Of a stretch of DNA of 64,000 nucleotides, positions 1 to 7,810 are shown piece after piece. The number at the start of each line of letters is the position of its first letter. The first letter of the stretch is position 1. Position numbers and translations under genes: made by a program. Below the pieces are notes generated by a model. It was not told the DNA's origin, made no database searches, and saw only the letters and a list, made by a program, of their open reading frames with translations. Source of the stretch: Serpens sp964410065 (GTDB taxonomy: Bacteria > Pseudomonadota > Gammaproteobacteria > Pseudomonadales > Pseudomonadaceae); the NCBI GenBank assembly GCA_964410065.1, contig CAYPFO010000007.1, positions 23,697 through 87,696 of the forward strand. The letters are read 5' to 3'.

Positions 1-1490
1 CCGGCCAGCGCCTTGTTGAGCAGGCGTTCGCCGAGGCTGATCGACTCGGAGCGGCGCTGCTGCTTAAGGGCGTGGCGAATATGCGTGCGCGCCTTGCCGC
101 TGACCACGAAGTTCAGCCAGGCGGGATTTGGCCGGGTGCCGGGTGCGGTAACGATTTCCACCGTCTCGCCGCTTTCCAGTGGCTGCGACAGCGGCGCCAG
201 GCGGCGATTGATGCGACAGGCGATGCAGCTGTTGCCAACGTCGGTGTGCACCGCATACGCAAAGTCGACCGCGGTGGAGCCTTTGGGCAGCTCCATGATG
301 CGACCCTTGGGCGTGAACACGTAGACCTCGTCGGGGAACAGGTCGATCTTCACGCTCTCGATGAATTCCAGCGAGTTGCCGGCGCGCTGCTGCAGCTCGA
401 GGATGCCCTTGACCCACTGACGGGCGCGGGCATGGCTGCTGCGTGGCGAATCGTCGCCGCGGGACTTGTACAGCCAGTGCGCGGCGATGCCGTTGTTGGC
501 CATGTCCTCCATTTCCTGGGTGCGGATCTGGATCTCGATGGGCACCCCGTGCATGCCGAACAGCGTGGTGTGCAGCGACTGATAGCCGTTGGCCTTGGGA
601 ATCGCGATGAAGTCCTTGAAGCGCCCCGGCAGCGGCTTGTACAGGCTGTGCACGGCGCCCAGCACGCGGTAGCAGGTGTCGACCTTGTCGACCACGATGC
701 GGAAGGCGTACACGTCCATGATCTCGGAGAACGCCTTGCGCTTGCCGCGCATCTTCTTGTAGATGCTGAACAGGTGCTTCTCGCGGCCACTGACCTCGCC
801 CTCCAGGCCTTCACGCTCCAGGCAGTGGGTCAGCGATGCTTCGATCTTGTTGACGATTTCCTTGCGGTTGCCCCGCGCGCCGCGCACCGCTGCACGGATG
901 CGTTCGCAGCGCATCGGGTACATGGCGTGAAAGCCAAGGTCCTCGAACTCGACGCGAATGTTGTGCATGCCCAGACGATTGGCGATGGGCGCGTAGATCT
1001 CCAGGGTTTCCTTGGCAATGCGCCGGCTCTTCTCGTGCGGCATGGCATCGAGGGTGCGCATGTTGTGCAGGCGGTCGGCGAGCTTGACCAGGATCACGCG
1101 AATGTCGCGGGCCATGGCCATGGCCATTTTCTGGAAATTTTCCGCTTGCGCCTCGGCTTTGGTCTCGAAGTTCATCTGGGTCAGCTTGCTGACCCCATCG
1201 ACCAGTTCGGCGACGGTTTCGCCGAATTGCACGGTGAGCGCTTCCTTGGCGATGCCGGTGTCCTCGATCACATCATGCAGCATGGCGGCCATCAGGCTCT
1301 GATGGTCCATGTGCATTTCCGCGAGGATGTTGGCCACCGCCAGGGGATGGGTGACGTACGCTTCGCCGCTGCGCCGGCGCTGCCCGTCGTGGGCCTGCTC
1401 GGCGTAGTAATAGGCGCGGCGGACCAGATTGACCTGGTCCGGTCCCAGATAGGTCGACAACCTGTCGGCGAGGGTTTCAATACCGGGCAT
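1..1490 (-). CDS. spoT: Bifunctional (p)ppGpp synthetase/hydrolase SpoT, 3' end cut by window edge
   Basis: SpoT makes and degrades the stringent-response alarmone (p)ppGpp in the cytosol. The frame starts at ATG 1490 after a near-perfect AGGAGG Shine-Dalgarno and runs off the left edge, so 496 codons are present of about 700 usual for Pseudomonas SpoT. The N-terminal HD hydrolase domain is intact (His48, His72-Asp73 and the VIEDT motif). It is followed by a RelA-type synthetase domain with EIMDVYAFRIVV and GYQSLHT, and a TGS domain starting near DEVYVFTPKGRIMELPKGSTAVDFAYAVH. The missing part would be the helical and ACT regions. It lies 62 nt downstream of rpoZ on the same strand, the usual rpoZ-spoT pair. 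Identity is secure; only the C-terminus is unseen. Confidence 0.97.
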   Translation of the reverse strand, partial: MPGIETLADRLSTYLGPDQVNLVRRAYYYAEQAHDGQRRRSGEAYVTHPLAVANILAEMHMDHQSLMAAMLHDVIEDTGIAKEALTVQFGETVAELVDGVSKLTQMNFETKAEAQAENFQKMAMAMARDIRVILVKLADRLHNMRTLDAMPHEKSRRIAKETLEIYAPIANRLGMHNIRVEFEDLGFHAMYPMRCERIRAAVRGARGNRKEIVNKIEASLTHCLEREGLEGEVSGREKHLFSIYKKMRGKRKAFSEIMDVYAFRIVVDKVDTCYRVLGAVHSLYKPLPGRFKDFIAIPKANGYQSLHTTLFGMHGVPIEIQIRTQEMEDMANNGIAAHWLYKSRGDDSPRSSHARARQWVKGILELQQRAGNSLEFIESVKIDLFPDEVYVFTPKGRIMELPKGSTAVDFAYAVHTDVGNSCIACRINRRLAPLSQPLESGETVEIVTAPGTRPNPAWLNFVVSGKARTHIRHALKQQRRSESISLGERLLNKALA

Positions 1491-1552
1491 GAGATTACCT
1501 CCTGCTGCCGGTGAGGATCCCGGTTACCGCGAGACGTCGACCAGGCATGATT

Positions 1553-1819
1553 TTACAGGGCCTCGTTGTTGGCCTCGTCCTCGAAGGCAGCGAACAGCGG
1601 CTCGTCTTCAACGATTTCTTCCTGGGCGATCACGTCGTAATCGATCAGGCCGCTGGCGATTTCACGCAGGGCGACAACGGTGGGCTTGTCATTTTCCCAG
1701 GCTACCTTCGGCTCCTTGCCGCCGGTGGCCAGCTGACGGGAACGCTTGGTGGCGAGCATGACCAGCTCGAAGCGGTTATCAACGTTGTCCAGGCAGTCTT
1801 CAACGGTAACGCGGGCCAT
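1553..1819 (-). CDS. rpoZ: RNA polymerase omega subunit
   Basis: This 88-residue protein has the length and sequence of Pseudomonas omega: it opens MARVTVEDCLDNVDNRFELV, followed by LATKRSRQL and the helix around VVALREIASG. Omega binds the beta' subunit, helps assemble RNA polymerase and forms part of ppGpp site 1, which fits its place directly upstream of spoT on the same strand. A 221-bp gap separates it from the end of gmk, so it probably has its own promoter there. Confidence 0.97.
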   Translation of the reverse strand: MARVTVEDCLDNVDNRFELVMLATKRSRQLATGGKEPKVAWENDKPTVVALREIASGLIDYDVIAQEEIVEDEPLFAAFEDEANNEAL

Positions 1820-2040
1820 GATGTTCCTCTGCGAATAGCGAATGGGGCGGCTGCCCTAGGGGCGAGCGGACTGGCAAGTCTAGAAAATCACCAGCATTAA
1901 GGGAAGCTTTAAAAGCAACGGCACCCGATAAGCGACACGCTGCAGGCCCGCGAAATGCGGAACTTTCAGGGTGTGCTCATGGACCCGGCGAGCGAGCCAG
2001 AGCGGATGCAACGACATCCACTCTGCGGTTATTCGTAGTC

Positions 2041-2661
2041 TTATGCCAGCAATTCGTTCAGCAACTGCTGATGGCGTTGTTGCTGGGCATCATGGCGCAA
2101 CTGATTGGCGCGAAAGATCGCCTTGAGATCGTCCAGGGCGTGGGCGAAGTCGTCGTTGATCACCAGGTAGTCATACTCGACGTAATGACTCATTTCACTG
2201 ACCGCCTCGCGCATGCGGTCGTCGATGACCTCGTCGCTGTCCTGGCCGCGGTTGGTCAGGCGCTGGCGCAGGGCCTGCTGGGTCGGCGGCAGGATGAAGA
2301 TCGAGCGTGCCTGGGGCATCAGCCGGCGCACCTGTTGCGCGCCCTGCCAATCGATTTCCAGGATCAGGTCGTAGCCCTCGGCGAGGGTCTGCTCCAGCCA
2401 GCGCTGGGAGGTGCCGTACAGGTTGCCGAAGACTTCAGCGTGTTCGAGGAACTCGCTGCGTTCCAGCATTGCCTGGAACTGCTCGCGGGCCGTGAAGTGA
2501 TAATTCACGCCGTCCACCTCGCCCGGGCGAATGCCGCGGGTGGTGTGCGAAACCGATACGCGCACCTGCGGCATGCTATCGATCAGCGCCTTGACCAGGC
2601 TGGTTTTACCGGCCCCGGAAGGGGCGGAAACGATGTACAGAGTGCCGTTGGCGGGGGTCAT
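2041..2661 (-). CDS. gmk: Guanylate kinase
   Basis: Guanylate kinase phosphorylates GMP to GDP with ATP in purine nucleotide synthesis. The protein has a P-loop near its N-terminus (SAPSGAGKTSLVKAL), the GMP-binding segment SHTTRGIRPGEVDGVNYHF, and the EIDWQGAQQVRR motif. Starting at ATG 2661 gives 206 residues, close to the family length. The same frame can start five codons earlier at GTG 2676, which overlaps the yicC stop as GTGA and would couple the two genes. Neither start has a strong ribosome binding site, so the start is uncertain by five residues. It is the second gene of a yicC-gmk pair. Confidence 0.96.
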   Translation of the reverse strand: MTPANGTLYIVSAPSGAGKTSLVKALIDSMPQVRVSVSHTTRGIRPGEVDGVNYHFTAREQFQAMLERSEFLEHAEVFGNLYGTSQRWLEQTLAEGYDLILEIDWQGAQQVRRLMPQARSIFILPPTQQALRQRLTNRGQDSDEVIDDRMREAVSEMSHYVEYDYLVINDDFAHALDDLKAIFRANQLRHDAQQQRHQQLLNELLA

Positions 2662-2672
2662 GGGAATCTTGC

Positions 2673-3536
2673 TCACTCGATGTTTTGCACTTGTTCGCGC
2701 ATCTGTTCGATCAGCACCTTGAGGTTGACCGCCGCCTGGGTGCTGCGCGGGTCAAAGGCCTTGGAGCCGAGGGTGTTGGCTTCGCGGTTGAGTTCCTGCA
2801 TGAGGAAATCCAGTCGCCGTCCGGCGGCGCCGCCGGCCTTGAGCACGCGGCGTACTTCACCGACATGGGTGCTCAGGCGGTCGAGTTCCTCAGCAACATC
2901 GCTTTTCTGGGCCAGCAGCACCAGTTCCTGCTCCAGGCGCTGCGGGTCGAGTTCGCCCTTCAGCTCGGCGAAGCGATCGAGGATTTTCTGGCGTTGCAGG
3001 GCGAGCATCTGTGGTACTTGCTGGCGCAGCGTGACGACCTCTTCGAGAATACTGTCCAGGCGCTCGTTGAGCAGTTTGCTCAGCTCCGCCCCTTCACGCT
3101 CGCGGCCTTGGCGTAACTCCTCCAAAGCCTCGCGAAACAGCTGGGTGGCAGCGGCGTTGAGGGCTTGCGGGTCGGCGGCATCGGCGACCAGCACGCCCGG
3201 CCAGGCAAGCACTTCCAGCGGATTGAGCGGCGCCGGCTGCTTAATCAGCGCAGCCACGCTTTCGGCGGCATTGATCAACTGGGCGGCGCGCTCGCGATCA
3301 ATCTGCAGCGGCTTGCCGGTGGTGTCCTCCACCAGGCGCAGCGTGCACTCGACCTTGCCGCGCGACAGGCCCTGGCGCAGCGCATCGCGTACGGCGCCTT
3401 CGAGGTCGCGAAAGGATTCCGGCAGACGCAGGTGCGGCTCCAGATAGCGGTGATTGACCGAACGCAGTTCCCAGACCAGGGTGCCGTGGGGGCCGGTGCG
3501 CTCGCTGCGGGCGAAGGCGGTCATGCTGTGCACCAT
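2673..3536 (-). CDS. yicC: YicC family protein
   Basis: The 287-residue protein opens MVHSMTAFARSE and ends QMREQVQNIE, both typical of the YicC family (YicC N-terminal domain plus DUF1732 C-terminal domain). Family members have been linked to stationary-phase survival and more recently to RNA degradation; I infer no more than that here. The start ATG 3536 has an AGAGG ribosome binding site. The gene is divergent from rph and its stop codon overlaps the alternative gmk GTG start, so yicC-gmk is likely one transcript. The yicC-gmk-rpoZ-spoT order is conserved in pseudomonads. Confidence 0.95.
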   Translation of the reverse strand: MVHSMTAFARSERTGPHGTLVWELRSVNHRYLEPHLRLPESFRDLEGAVRDALRQGLSRGKVECTLRLVEDTTGKPLQIDRERAAQLINAAESVAALIKQPAPLNPLEVLAWPGVLVADAADPQALNAAATQLFREALEELRQGREREGAELSKLLNERLDSILEEVVTLRQQVPQMLALQRQKILDRFAELKGELDPQRLEQELVLLAQKSDVAEELDRLSTHVGEVRRVLKAGGAAGRRLDFLMQELNREANTLGSKAFDPRSTQAAVNLKVLIEQMREQVQNIE

Positions 3537-3712
3537 GGGATAAACCTCTGGGATATGGGTAACGAAAGACCCGAGATTGTAAGGGAAAAAACACCTTTAA
3601 GCTGTAGGCTTCCCGCCTTGGACGCCACGCGGACGCCTCGTATGGCGTGCCGTCCGGCTCAATCCACGGGTTGCCTTGCGTGGGCAACTGCCTATATGGC
3701 TGACCAACCCCC

Positions 3713-3718
3713 TATAAT
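3713..3718 (+). promoter_or_regulatory. Predicted -10 element of rph
   Basis: A perfect TATAAT lies 36 nt upstream of the rph ATG in the 217-bp divergent yicC/rph gap. No good -35 hexamer sits 17 nt upstream. A second candidate pair, TTGCCT at 3671-3676 and TATATG at 3693-3698 with 16-nt spacing, lies just before it. The assignment rests on sequence only. Confidence 0.5.
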
Positions 3719-3753
3719 GTCGGCTGAAATTTCTCTCCAGCAGGAAGTCCTCC

Positions 3754-4476
3754 ATGAAGCGTCCCAGTGGCCGCGCCGCCGAACAGCTGCGTCAGATCCG
3801 CATTACCCGTAACTACACCAAGCATGCCGAAGGCTCGGTACTGGTCGAGTTCGGCGATACCAAGGTGATCTGCACCGTGAGTGTCGAGTCCGGCGTGCCG
3901 CGCTTCCTCAAAGGGCAGGGGCAAGGCTGGTTGACCGCCGAATACGGCATGCTGCCGCGCGCCACCGGCGAGCGTACCCAGCGTGAGGCCAGCCGTGGCA
4001 AACAGGGCGGTCGGACCCTGGAAATCCAACGGCTGATCGGTCGTTCGCTGCGTGCCGCGCTGGATATGAGCAAGCTGGGCGAGAACACCCTGTACGTCGA
4101 CTGCGACGTGATCCAGGCTGACGGCGGCACCCGCACCGCGTCGATTACCGGCGCCATGGTTGCGCTGATTGATGCGTTGAAAATCCTCAAGAAGCGCGGC
4201 GCCCTGAAGAATGGCGATCCGATCAAGCAGATGATCGCGGCAGTCTCGGTGGGCATCTACAAGGGCGAGCCGGTGCTCGACCTCGATTACCTGGAAGACT
4301 CTGCGGCGGAAACCGACCTCAACGTGGTCATGACCGACGCCGGTGGTTTTATCGAAGTGCAGGGCACCGCCGAAGGCGCTCCGTTCCAGCCTGAAGAACT
4401 CAATGCCATGCTGGCCCTGGCCCGCAGCGGCCTTGATGAGCTGTTCGCCTTGCAGCGCGCCGCGCTGGCCGACTGA
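3754..4476 (+). CDS. rph: Ribonuclease PH
   Basis: RNase PH is a phosphate-dependent 3'-5' exoribonuclease that trims tRNA precursors. The 240-residue protein matches the family along its whole length: MKRPSGRAAEQLRQIRITRNYTKHAEGSVLVEFGDTKVICTVSVE at the N-terminus, the RTLEIQRLIGRSLRAALD segment, DCDVIQADGGTRTASITGA for phosphate and catalysis, and the C-terminal QGTAEGAPF. ATG 3754 follows AGGAAG. The reading frame is full length, with no sign of the frameshift known in some E. coli K-12 strains. It is followed after 14 nt by the small membrane protein gene. Confidence 0.97.
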   Translation: MKRPSGRAAEQLRQIRITRNYTKHAEGSVLVEFGDTKVICTVSVESGVPRFLKGQGQGWLTAEYGMLPRATGERTQREASRGKQGGRTLEIQRLIGRSLRAALDMSKLGENTLYVDCDVIQADGGTRTASITGAMVALIDALKILKKRGALKNGDPIKQMIAAVSVGIYKGEPVLDLDYLEDSAAETDLNVVMTDAGGFIEVQGTAEGAPFQPEELNAMLALARSGLDELFALQRAALAD

Positions 4477-4490
4477 AGGAAGCCTTTGCG

Positions 4491-4859
4491 ATGAGCGATC
4501 AACCCTTGGTTCCGCAGCCCAGTGTCGAGGCTCGTCGCTGGGCCATGCTCTGTCACTACGCCGCCTTCGCCTGGTTCATCGTGCCGATGATCGGCAATGT
4601 GCTGGGGCCGCTGATCGTCTGGCAGCTGAAGAAGGACCTGGATCCGTTCGTTGACCAGCAGGGCAAGGAAGCGCTGAATTTCCAGATTACCGTAAGCGTT
4701 GTGTTGATGGTGTGCGGGCTGCTGGCCTGGATACTGATCGGCTTCCCGCTGATGGTGCTGGTCAGCGTGGTCGCCCTGGTGCTGGTGATCATTGCCGGCA
4801 TCAAGGCCAACGACGGAGTGGCCTATCGGTATCCCTTCTGTTGGCGGTTGGTTAAATAA
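4491..4859 (+). CDS. Small DUF4870-like membrane protein
   Basis: A 122-residue protein with the DUF4870 pattern: an N-terminal RRWAMLCHYAAFAWFIVPMIGNVLGPLIVWQLKKD segment, the polar FVDQQGKEALNFQIT stretch, then two hydrophobic helices (about residues 66-84 and 88-106). The function of the family is unknown. The start has a GGAAG ribosome binding site 14 nt after the rph stop, so it is probably co-transcribed with rph. A strong terminator begins at its stop codon. Confidence 0.85.
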   Translation: MSDQPLVPQPSVEARRWAMLCHYAAFAWFIVPMIGNVLGPLIVWQLKKDLDPFVDQQGKEALNFQITVSVVLMVCGLLAWILIGFPLMVLVSVVALVLVIIAGIKANDGVAYRYPFCWRLVK

Positions 4860-4889
4860 AAAAAGCCCTGCAGATGCAGGGCTTTTTTT
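4858..4889. terminator. Bidirectional rho-independent terminator
   Basis: Stem AAAGCCCTGCA / TGCAGGGCTTT with a 2-nt centre, flanked by an A-run on the left and a T-run on the right. It can stop transcripts from both sides and sits between the convergent rph-DUF4870 unit and the sulfur cassette. Confidence 0.9.
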
Positions 4890-4901
4890 ATGGCGGTGTG
4901 C

Positions 4902-5114
4902 TCAGTTGCATTCCAAGGGCATGCCGCACGGGGCGAAACCGCAAAAGGCATCGACACTGCCGGCATCGCCTTCAACCGGCTCCTGGGTGCGCAAGGCGCT
5001 CACCGGGCCGTCCTGCAGGTTGGTGCGGGTGTCGATAACCAGCGCGGCGGTAATCGCCAACAACAACACCAGCAGCAGGATGCGCGCTGGGCTACGGGGT
5101 TGAGTGGTGCTCAT
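4902..5114 (-). CDS. 70-residue single-pass membrane protein with Cys-bearing tail
   Basis: I do not recognise this protein. It starts MSTTQPRSPARILLLVLLLAITAALVI, one predicted transmembrane helix (about residues 11-28) after a short basic N-terminus, and ends with the tail FCGFAPCGMPLECN. Its three cysteines (58, 63 and 69) would lie on the periplasmic side if the positive-inside rule holds. ATG 5114 is one base downstream of the permease stop, so it is the last gene of the rhodanese-permease operon and probably translationally coupled. A longer in-frame extension back to 5249 lies inside the permease gene and is unlikely. A role in receiving or relaying sulfane sulfur is only a guess from context. 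Confidence 0.7.
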   Translation of the reverse strand: MSTTQPRSPARILLLVLLLAITAALVIDTRTNLQDGPVSALRTQEPVEGDAGSVDAFCGFAPCGMPLECN

Positions 5115-5115
5115 C

Positions 5116-6333
5116 TCAGTTCTCCAGGCCAAACCAGCGGCGGGCGCGCACGCCGAGCACGCTGCCGATAAAGGCCAGGGCAAACCAGACCCAGCCGTGC
5201 AGACTGCCGGAAGCGATGCCACTAAACAGCGCGCCGACGTTGCAACCAAAGGCCAGGCGCGCGCCGTAACCCATTAGCAGGCCGCCGATAATGGCCGCCA
5301 GGGCCGAGCCGAGCGGGATGCGCGAGACCGGGGCGAAACGCCCGGCTAGACCGGCCGCGAACAACGCACCGAGAATCAGGCCGAAGTTGGTTACTGAGGT
5401 GGTTTCCGCCAGGATCGGTCCTTCCAGGGCGGCGGCCGGCATCGACCAGGTCCAGTATTCCCAGCTGCTGACGTTCAGCCCAACCAGGTCGGCGAGCTTG
5501 GCGCCCCACAGGTTGAAGGCGAAGGTCACCGACCACGGTTGTCCCGACAGAAGCAGGTTGGCCACGCTGAGCAACGCCAGGGCCAGCGAAGCCCAGGCCA
5601 GTGGCCAATAGCCGCGCCACAGGCGCTGTCCGTTGCTTAGCTCAGGGACACCGGCGGGGGCGCGGAAAATCGAGGCCACGTATTGGCGCTTGCGTTGTTC
5701 CCAGCGCCGCGCCAGGAAGAACACGCCACCGAGGGCGGCCAGCTGCAGGACGATAACCGGTAGTGAACCCCAGTCGTTGGCGGGTTGGATCACACCGATA
5801 TGCCACTGCTGCGACCACCAGGGCAGGTGAGCCGTGCCCAGCAACGCACCAGCGATGAAGAATGCCAGGGTGATCAGCATGCGTACGCTGCCGCCGCCGA
5901 TGGTAAACAGCGTGCCGGAGGCGCAGCCGCCACCCAGCTGCATGCCAAAACCGAACATCAAGGATCCGACGATCAGTGAGAGGCCGACAGGCCCGACAGC
6001 GCCGGTCAGCGGCTGTCCAAACGCCGAGCCGGCTTGCAGCAACGGTATGAGCACCACGCAGGTCAGGCCGATACCCAGCATCTGCGCGCGGATGCTGGCG
6101 GTGCGGCCCTCGGTGATTGCCGCGCGCCAGCCGCCGGCGAAGCTGAAGCTGGCGTGGTACATGACATAGCCGAAACCGGCGCCGACCAGAGCGAGCAGGC
6201 CCTGGCGCGCGTCAATGGTGTAAAAACAGGCCAGCGCAAGCGCGACGATACCCACAGCCGCCACCAGGGCGACCGGGGTATCGATACGCTTGTCTGCCGC
6301 GACCGCTGGGGTCTGGGAGACAAGAATGCTCAT
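5116..6333 (-). CDS. YeeE/YedE family inner-membrane transporter (thiosulfate-type)
   Basis: A 405-residue, highly hydrophobic protein with two YeeE/YedE (sulfur transport, DUF395-type) halves. Each half has the hallmark loop with a conserved cysteine: GGGCASGTLF (Cys137) and FGCNVGALFSGIASGSLHGW (Cys364). Characterised relatives such as TsuA carry thiosulfate across the inner membrane through cysteine-assisted relay. A hydrophilic loop around residues 206-240 separates the halves. ATG 6333 is 3 nt after the rhodanese stop, so the two are coupled. The periplasmic sulfurtransferase upstream suggests that the substrate is thiosulfate or another sulfane-sulfur compound; the exact substrate cannot be read from sequence. 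Confidence 0.88.
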   Translation of the reverse strand: MSILVSQTPAVAADKRIDTPVALVAAVGIVALALACFYTIDARQGLLALVGAGFGYVMYHASFSFAGGWRAAITEGRTASIRAQMLGIGLTCVVLIPLLQAGSAFGQPLTGAVGPVGLSLIVGSLMFGFGMQLGGGCASGTLFTIGGGSVRMLITLAFFIAGALLGTAHLPWWSQQWHIGVIQPANDWGSLPVIVLQLAALGGVFFLARRWEQRKRQYVASIFRAPAGVPELSNGQRLWRGYWPLAWASLALALLSVANLLLSGQPWSVTFAFNLWGAKLADLVGLNVSSWEYWTWSMPAAALEGPILAETTSVTNFGLILGALFAAGLAGRFAPVSRIPLGSALAAIIGGLLMGYGARLAFGCNVGALFSGIASGSLHGWVWFALAFIGSVLGVRARRWFGLEN

Positions 6334-6336
6334 GAA

Positions 6337-7596
6337 TCAGCCTTTGAACGGACCGTAGCCGGGGTTGACCCATCCTTCCCATTTGCCTTCGAACGCATCC
6401 ACGCGTTCGACGCCCAGCAGCTTCAGCACGGTATAGGCCTGGGCAAGTTGCAGGCCGCCCCGGGCGAAGATCACCACATGGGTGTTGGCGCGCACGCCTT
6501 GCTTGGCGAACAGCTCGCGCAGTTCGGCAGAACTCTTCAGGGTGCGGTCGGCATTCAGGGTGTCGTTCCAGTACACATTGACCGAGTCCGGGATACGCCC
6601 GACCACGTAATCGTCGGCGGGACGCACATCCACCACCACGGCGCCGGCCTTCTGCGCGGCGCGCACGGCGGCTTCATCGAGGAATCTCGGGCCCAGGGAG
6701 TTGGCCTGGTTCAAGGCATCGCCAGCAAAGTTGAAGTTGGCCAGCTGCAGGGTTTGTGGCGTGTTGGCGCGGCTCCAGTCATCCCAGCTCTTGTCATAGA
6801 ACTTGACGTTGTTGAAGCCCAGATCCTTGAGGAACAGGTAGGAGCTGGACGCAAAGGCGCCGCTGCCGCAGTAGGACACCACCGCCTTGTCAGGGGTGAT
6901 GCCCTTGGCGGCCAGTTCATTGAGTACGTCCTGGCGGTTGCGGACCTCGGAGGTCTTCTTGTTCAGGAAGTCAGTAACCGGAATGGCTTTGGCACTGGGA
7001 ATCACGCCGTCTTCCGAGGCCGCCAGAAAACGGCCGTCGAGGATGACGGTGTCCGTGGCGCCGATGTGCTGGGTGACGAAGTCCCGTTCCACACGGTTTT
7101 CACGCGTCCGAGTGAGTTTGAACTCGCTCGGCGTGACGCGGGTGGGCTGGGTGGTCAGCTTGCCTTTCCACTGGCTCAGGCCGCCGTCAAGAACGTGCAG
7201 CTTGTCGAAGCCGGCATATTCCAGCACGACGTAGGTGCGTCCTGCCATGGAGGTGGCGCCATAAATCAGCAAGGTGTCGTCATAGCTGATGCCCGCTTGG
7301 CGCAAGGCCTGCTCAATTTGCGCGTCGTCGGCGTATTCGTTGCGAATGCCATCGCGCTCGGAAACGTTCAATGCCTGCCAGGGCAGATGAATCGCACCGG
7401 CAACATGCCCCTTGGCGTATTCGGCTTCGCTGCGGATGTCGAGGATTTTGACCCCAGCCTGTTGGCTCAGGGTCCGGAATTCGGCTTGGGAAACGATCAG
7501 GCCAGGGGCGGCTGCGGCCAGGCTGGGCACGGTGCCGGTCAAGGCCAGAACGGTAAGGCTGCTGGCTAGCAGGTGACGCAGGGAGGGGCTGTTCAT
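6337..7596 (-). CDS. Exported protein with three rhodanese-like domains
   Basis: A 419-residue sulfurtransferase with a Sec signal peptide (hydrophobic stretch about 9-24, cleavage near AAAA-P31). Three rhodanese folds follow: about 35-146, 160-277 and 303-412. The active-site loop is intact only in the middle domain (SYCGSG, Cys243); the equivalent loops of domains 1 and 3 read YGATSM and FARGG and lack cysteine. Cys243 is the only cysteine in the protein. I chose ATG 7596 rather than the upstream TTG at 7608 because it places the signal peptide at the N-terminus, although its ribosome binding site is weak. It is first in an operon with the YeeE/YedE permease, so it likely handles sulfur in the periplasm for uptake or detoxification. 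Confidence 0.88.
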   Translation of the reverse strand: MNSPSLRHLLASSLTVLALTGTVPSLAAAAPGLIVSQAEFRTLSQQAGVKILDIRSEAEYAKGHVAGAIHLPWQALNVSERDGIRNEYADDAQIEQALRQAGISYDDTLLIYGATSMAGRTYVVLEYAGFDKLHVLDGGLSQWKGKLTTQPTRVTPSEFKLTRTRENRVERDFVTQHIGATDTVILDGRFLAASEDGVIPSAKAIPVTDFLNKKTSEVRNRQDVLNELAAKGITPDKAVVSYCGSGAFASSSYLFLKDLGFNNVKFYDKSWDDWSRANTPQTLQLANFNFAGDALNQANSLGPRFLDEAAVRAAQKAGAVVVDVRPADDYVVGRIPDSVNVYWNDTLNADRTLKSSAELRELFAKQGVRANTHVVIFARGGLQLAQAYTVLKLLGVERVDAFEGKWEGWVNPGYGPFKG

Positions 7597-7769
7597 GAGA
7601 CTGCTCAACTTCGTGAAAGCGCGAGGCGCGGGAAATCAGGCAATGATTCTAAGCAGGCTTTTTATTTCTAATAAATAACATTTTGTGTTTTTAATATTCC
7701 TTTCGGAAATATATAAGAGTGCTGCGCCAAAAATGCACAGAAAAACCTAAATTTTTGATTTAAAAAGAA
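7597..7769. other. AT-rich gap upstream of the sulfur cassette
   Basis: This stretch is strikingly A+T-rich compared with its surroundings, with long runs of A and T between about 7640 and 7769. It presumably carries the promoter of the rhodanese-permease operon, but I could not pick a single convincing -35/-10 pair. No open reading frame is seen. Confidence 0.5.
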
Positions 7770-7795
7770 AAAACCGCAGCTATTGCTGCGGTTTT
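7770..7795 (-). terminator. Terminator of crc
   Basis: Perfect 11-bp stem AAAACCGCAGC / GCTGCGGTTTT with a TATT loop, followed on the minus strand by a T-rich tail (TTTTTTCTTTTT). It lies 15 nt beyond the crc stop. Confidence 0.9.
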
Positions 7796-7810
7796 GGGCG
7801 CGGATGAGTG

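Noticed and set aside
72..1514. 480-codon open frame antisense to spoT
   Set aside because: It is opposite a clear SpoT coding frame, has His/Ala/Gly-rich shadow composition typical of GC-rich DNA, and resembles no protein.
2662..2676. GTG start of gmk overlapping the yicC stop
   Set aside because: Not excluded, but it lacks a ribosome binding site and would make the protein slightly longer than the family. Kept only as an alternative.
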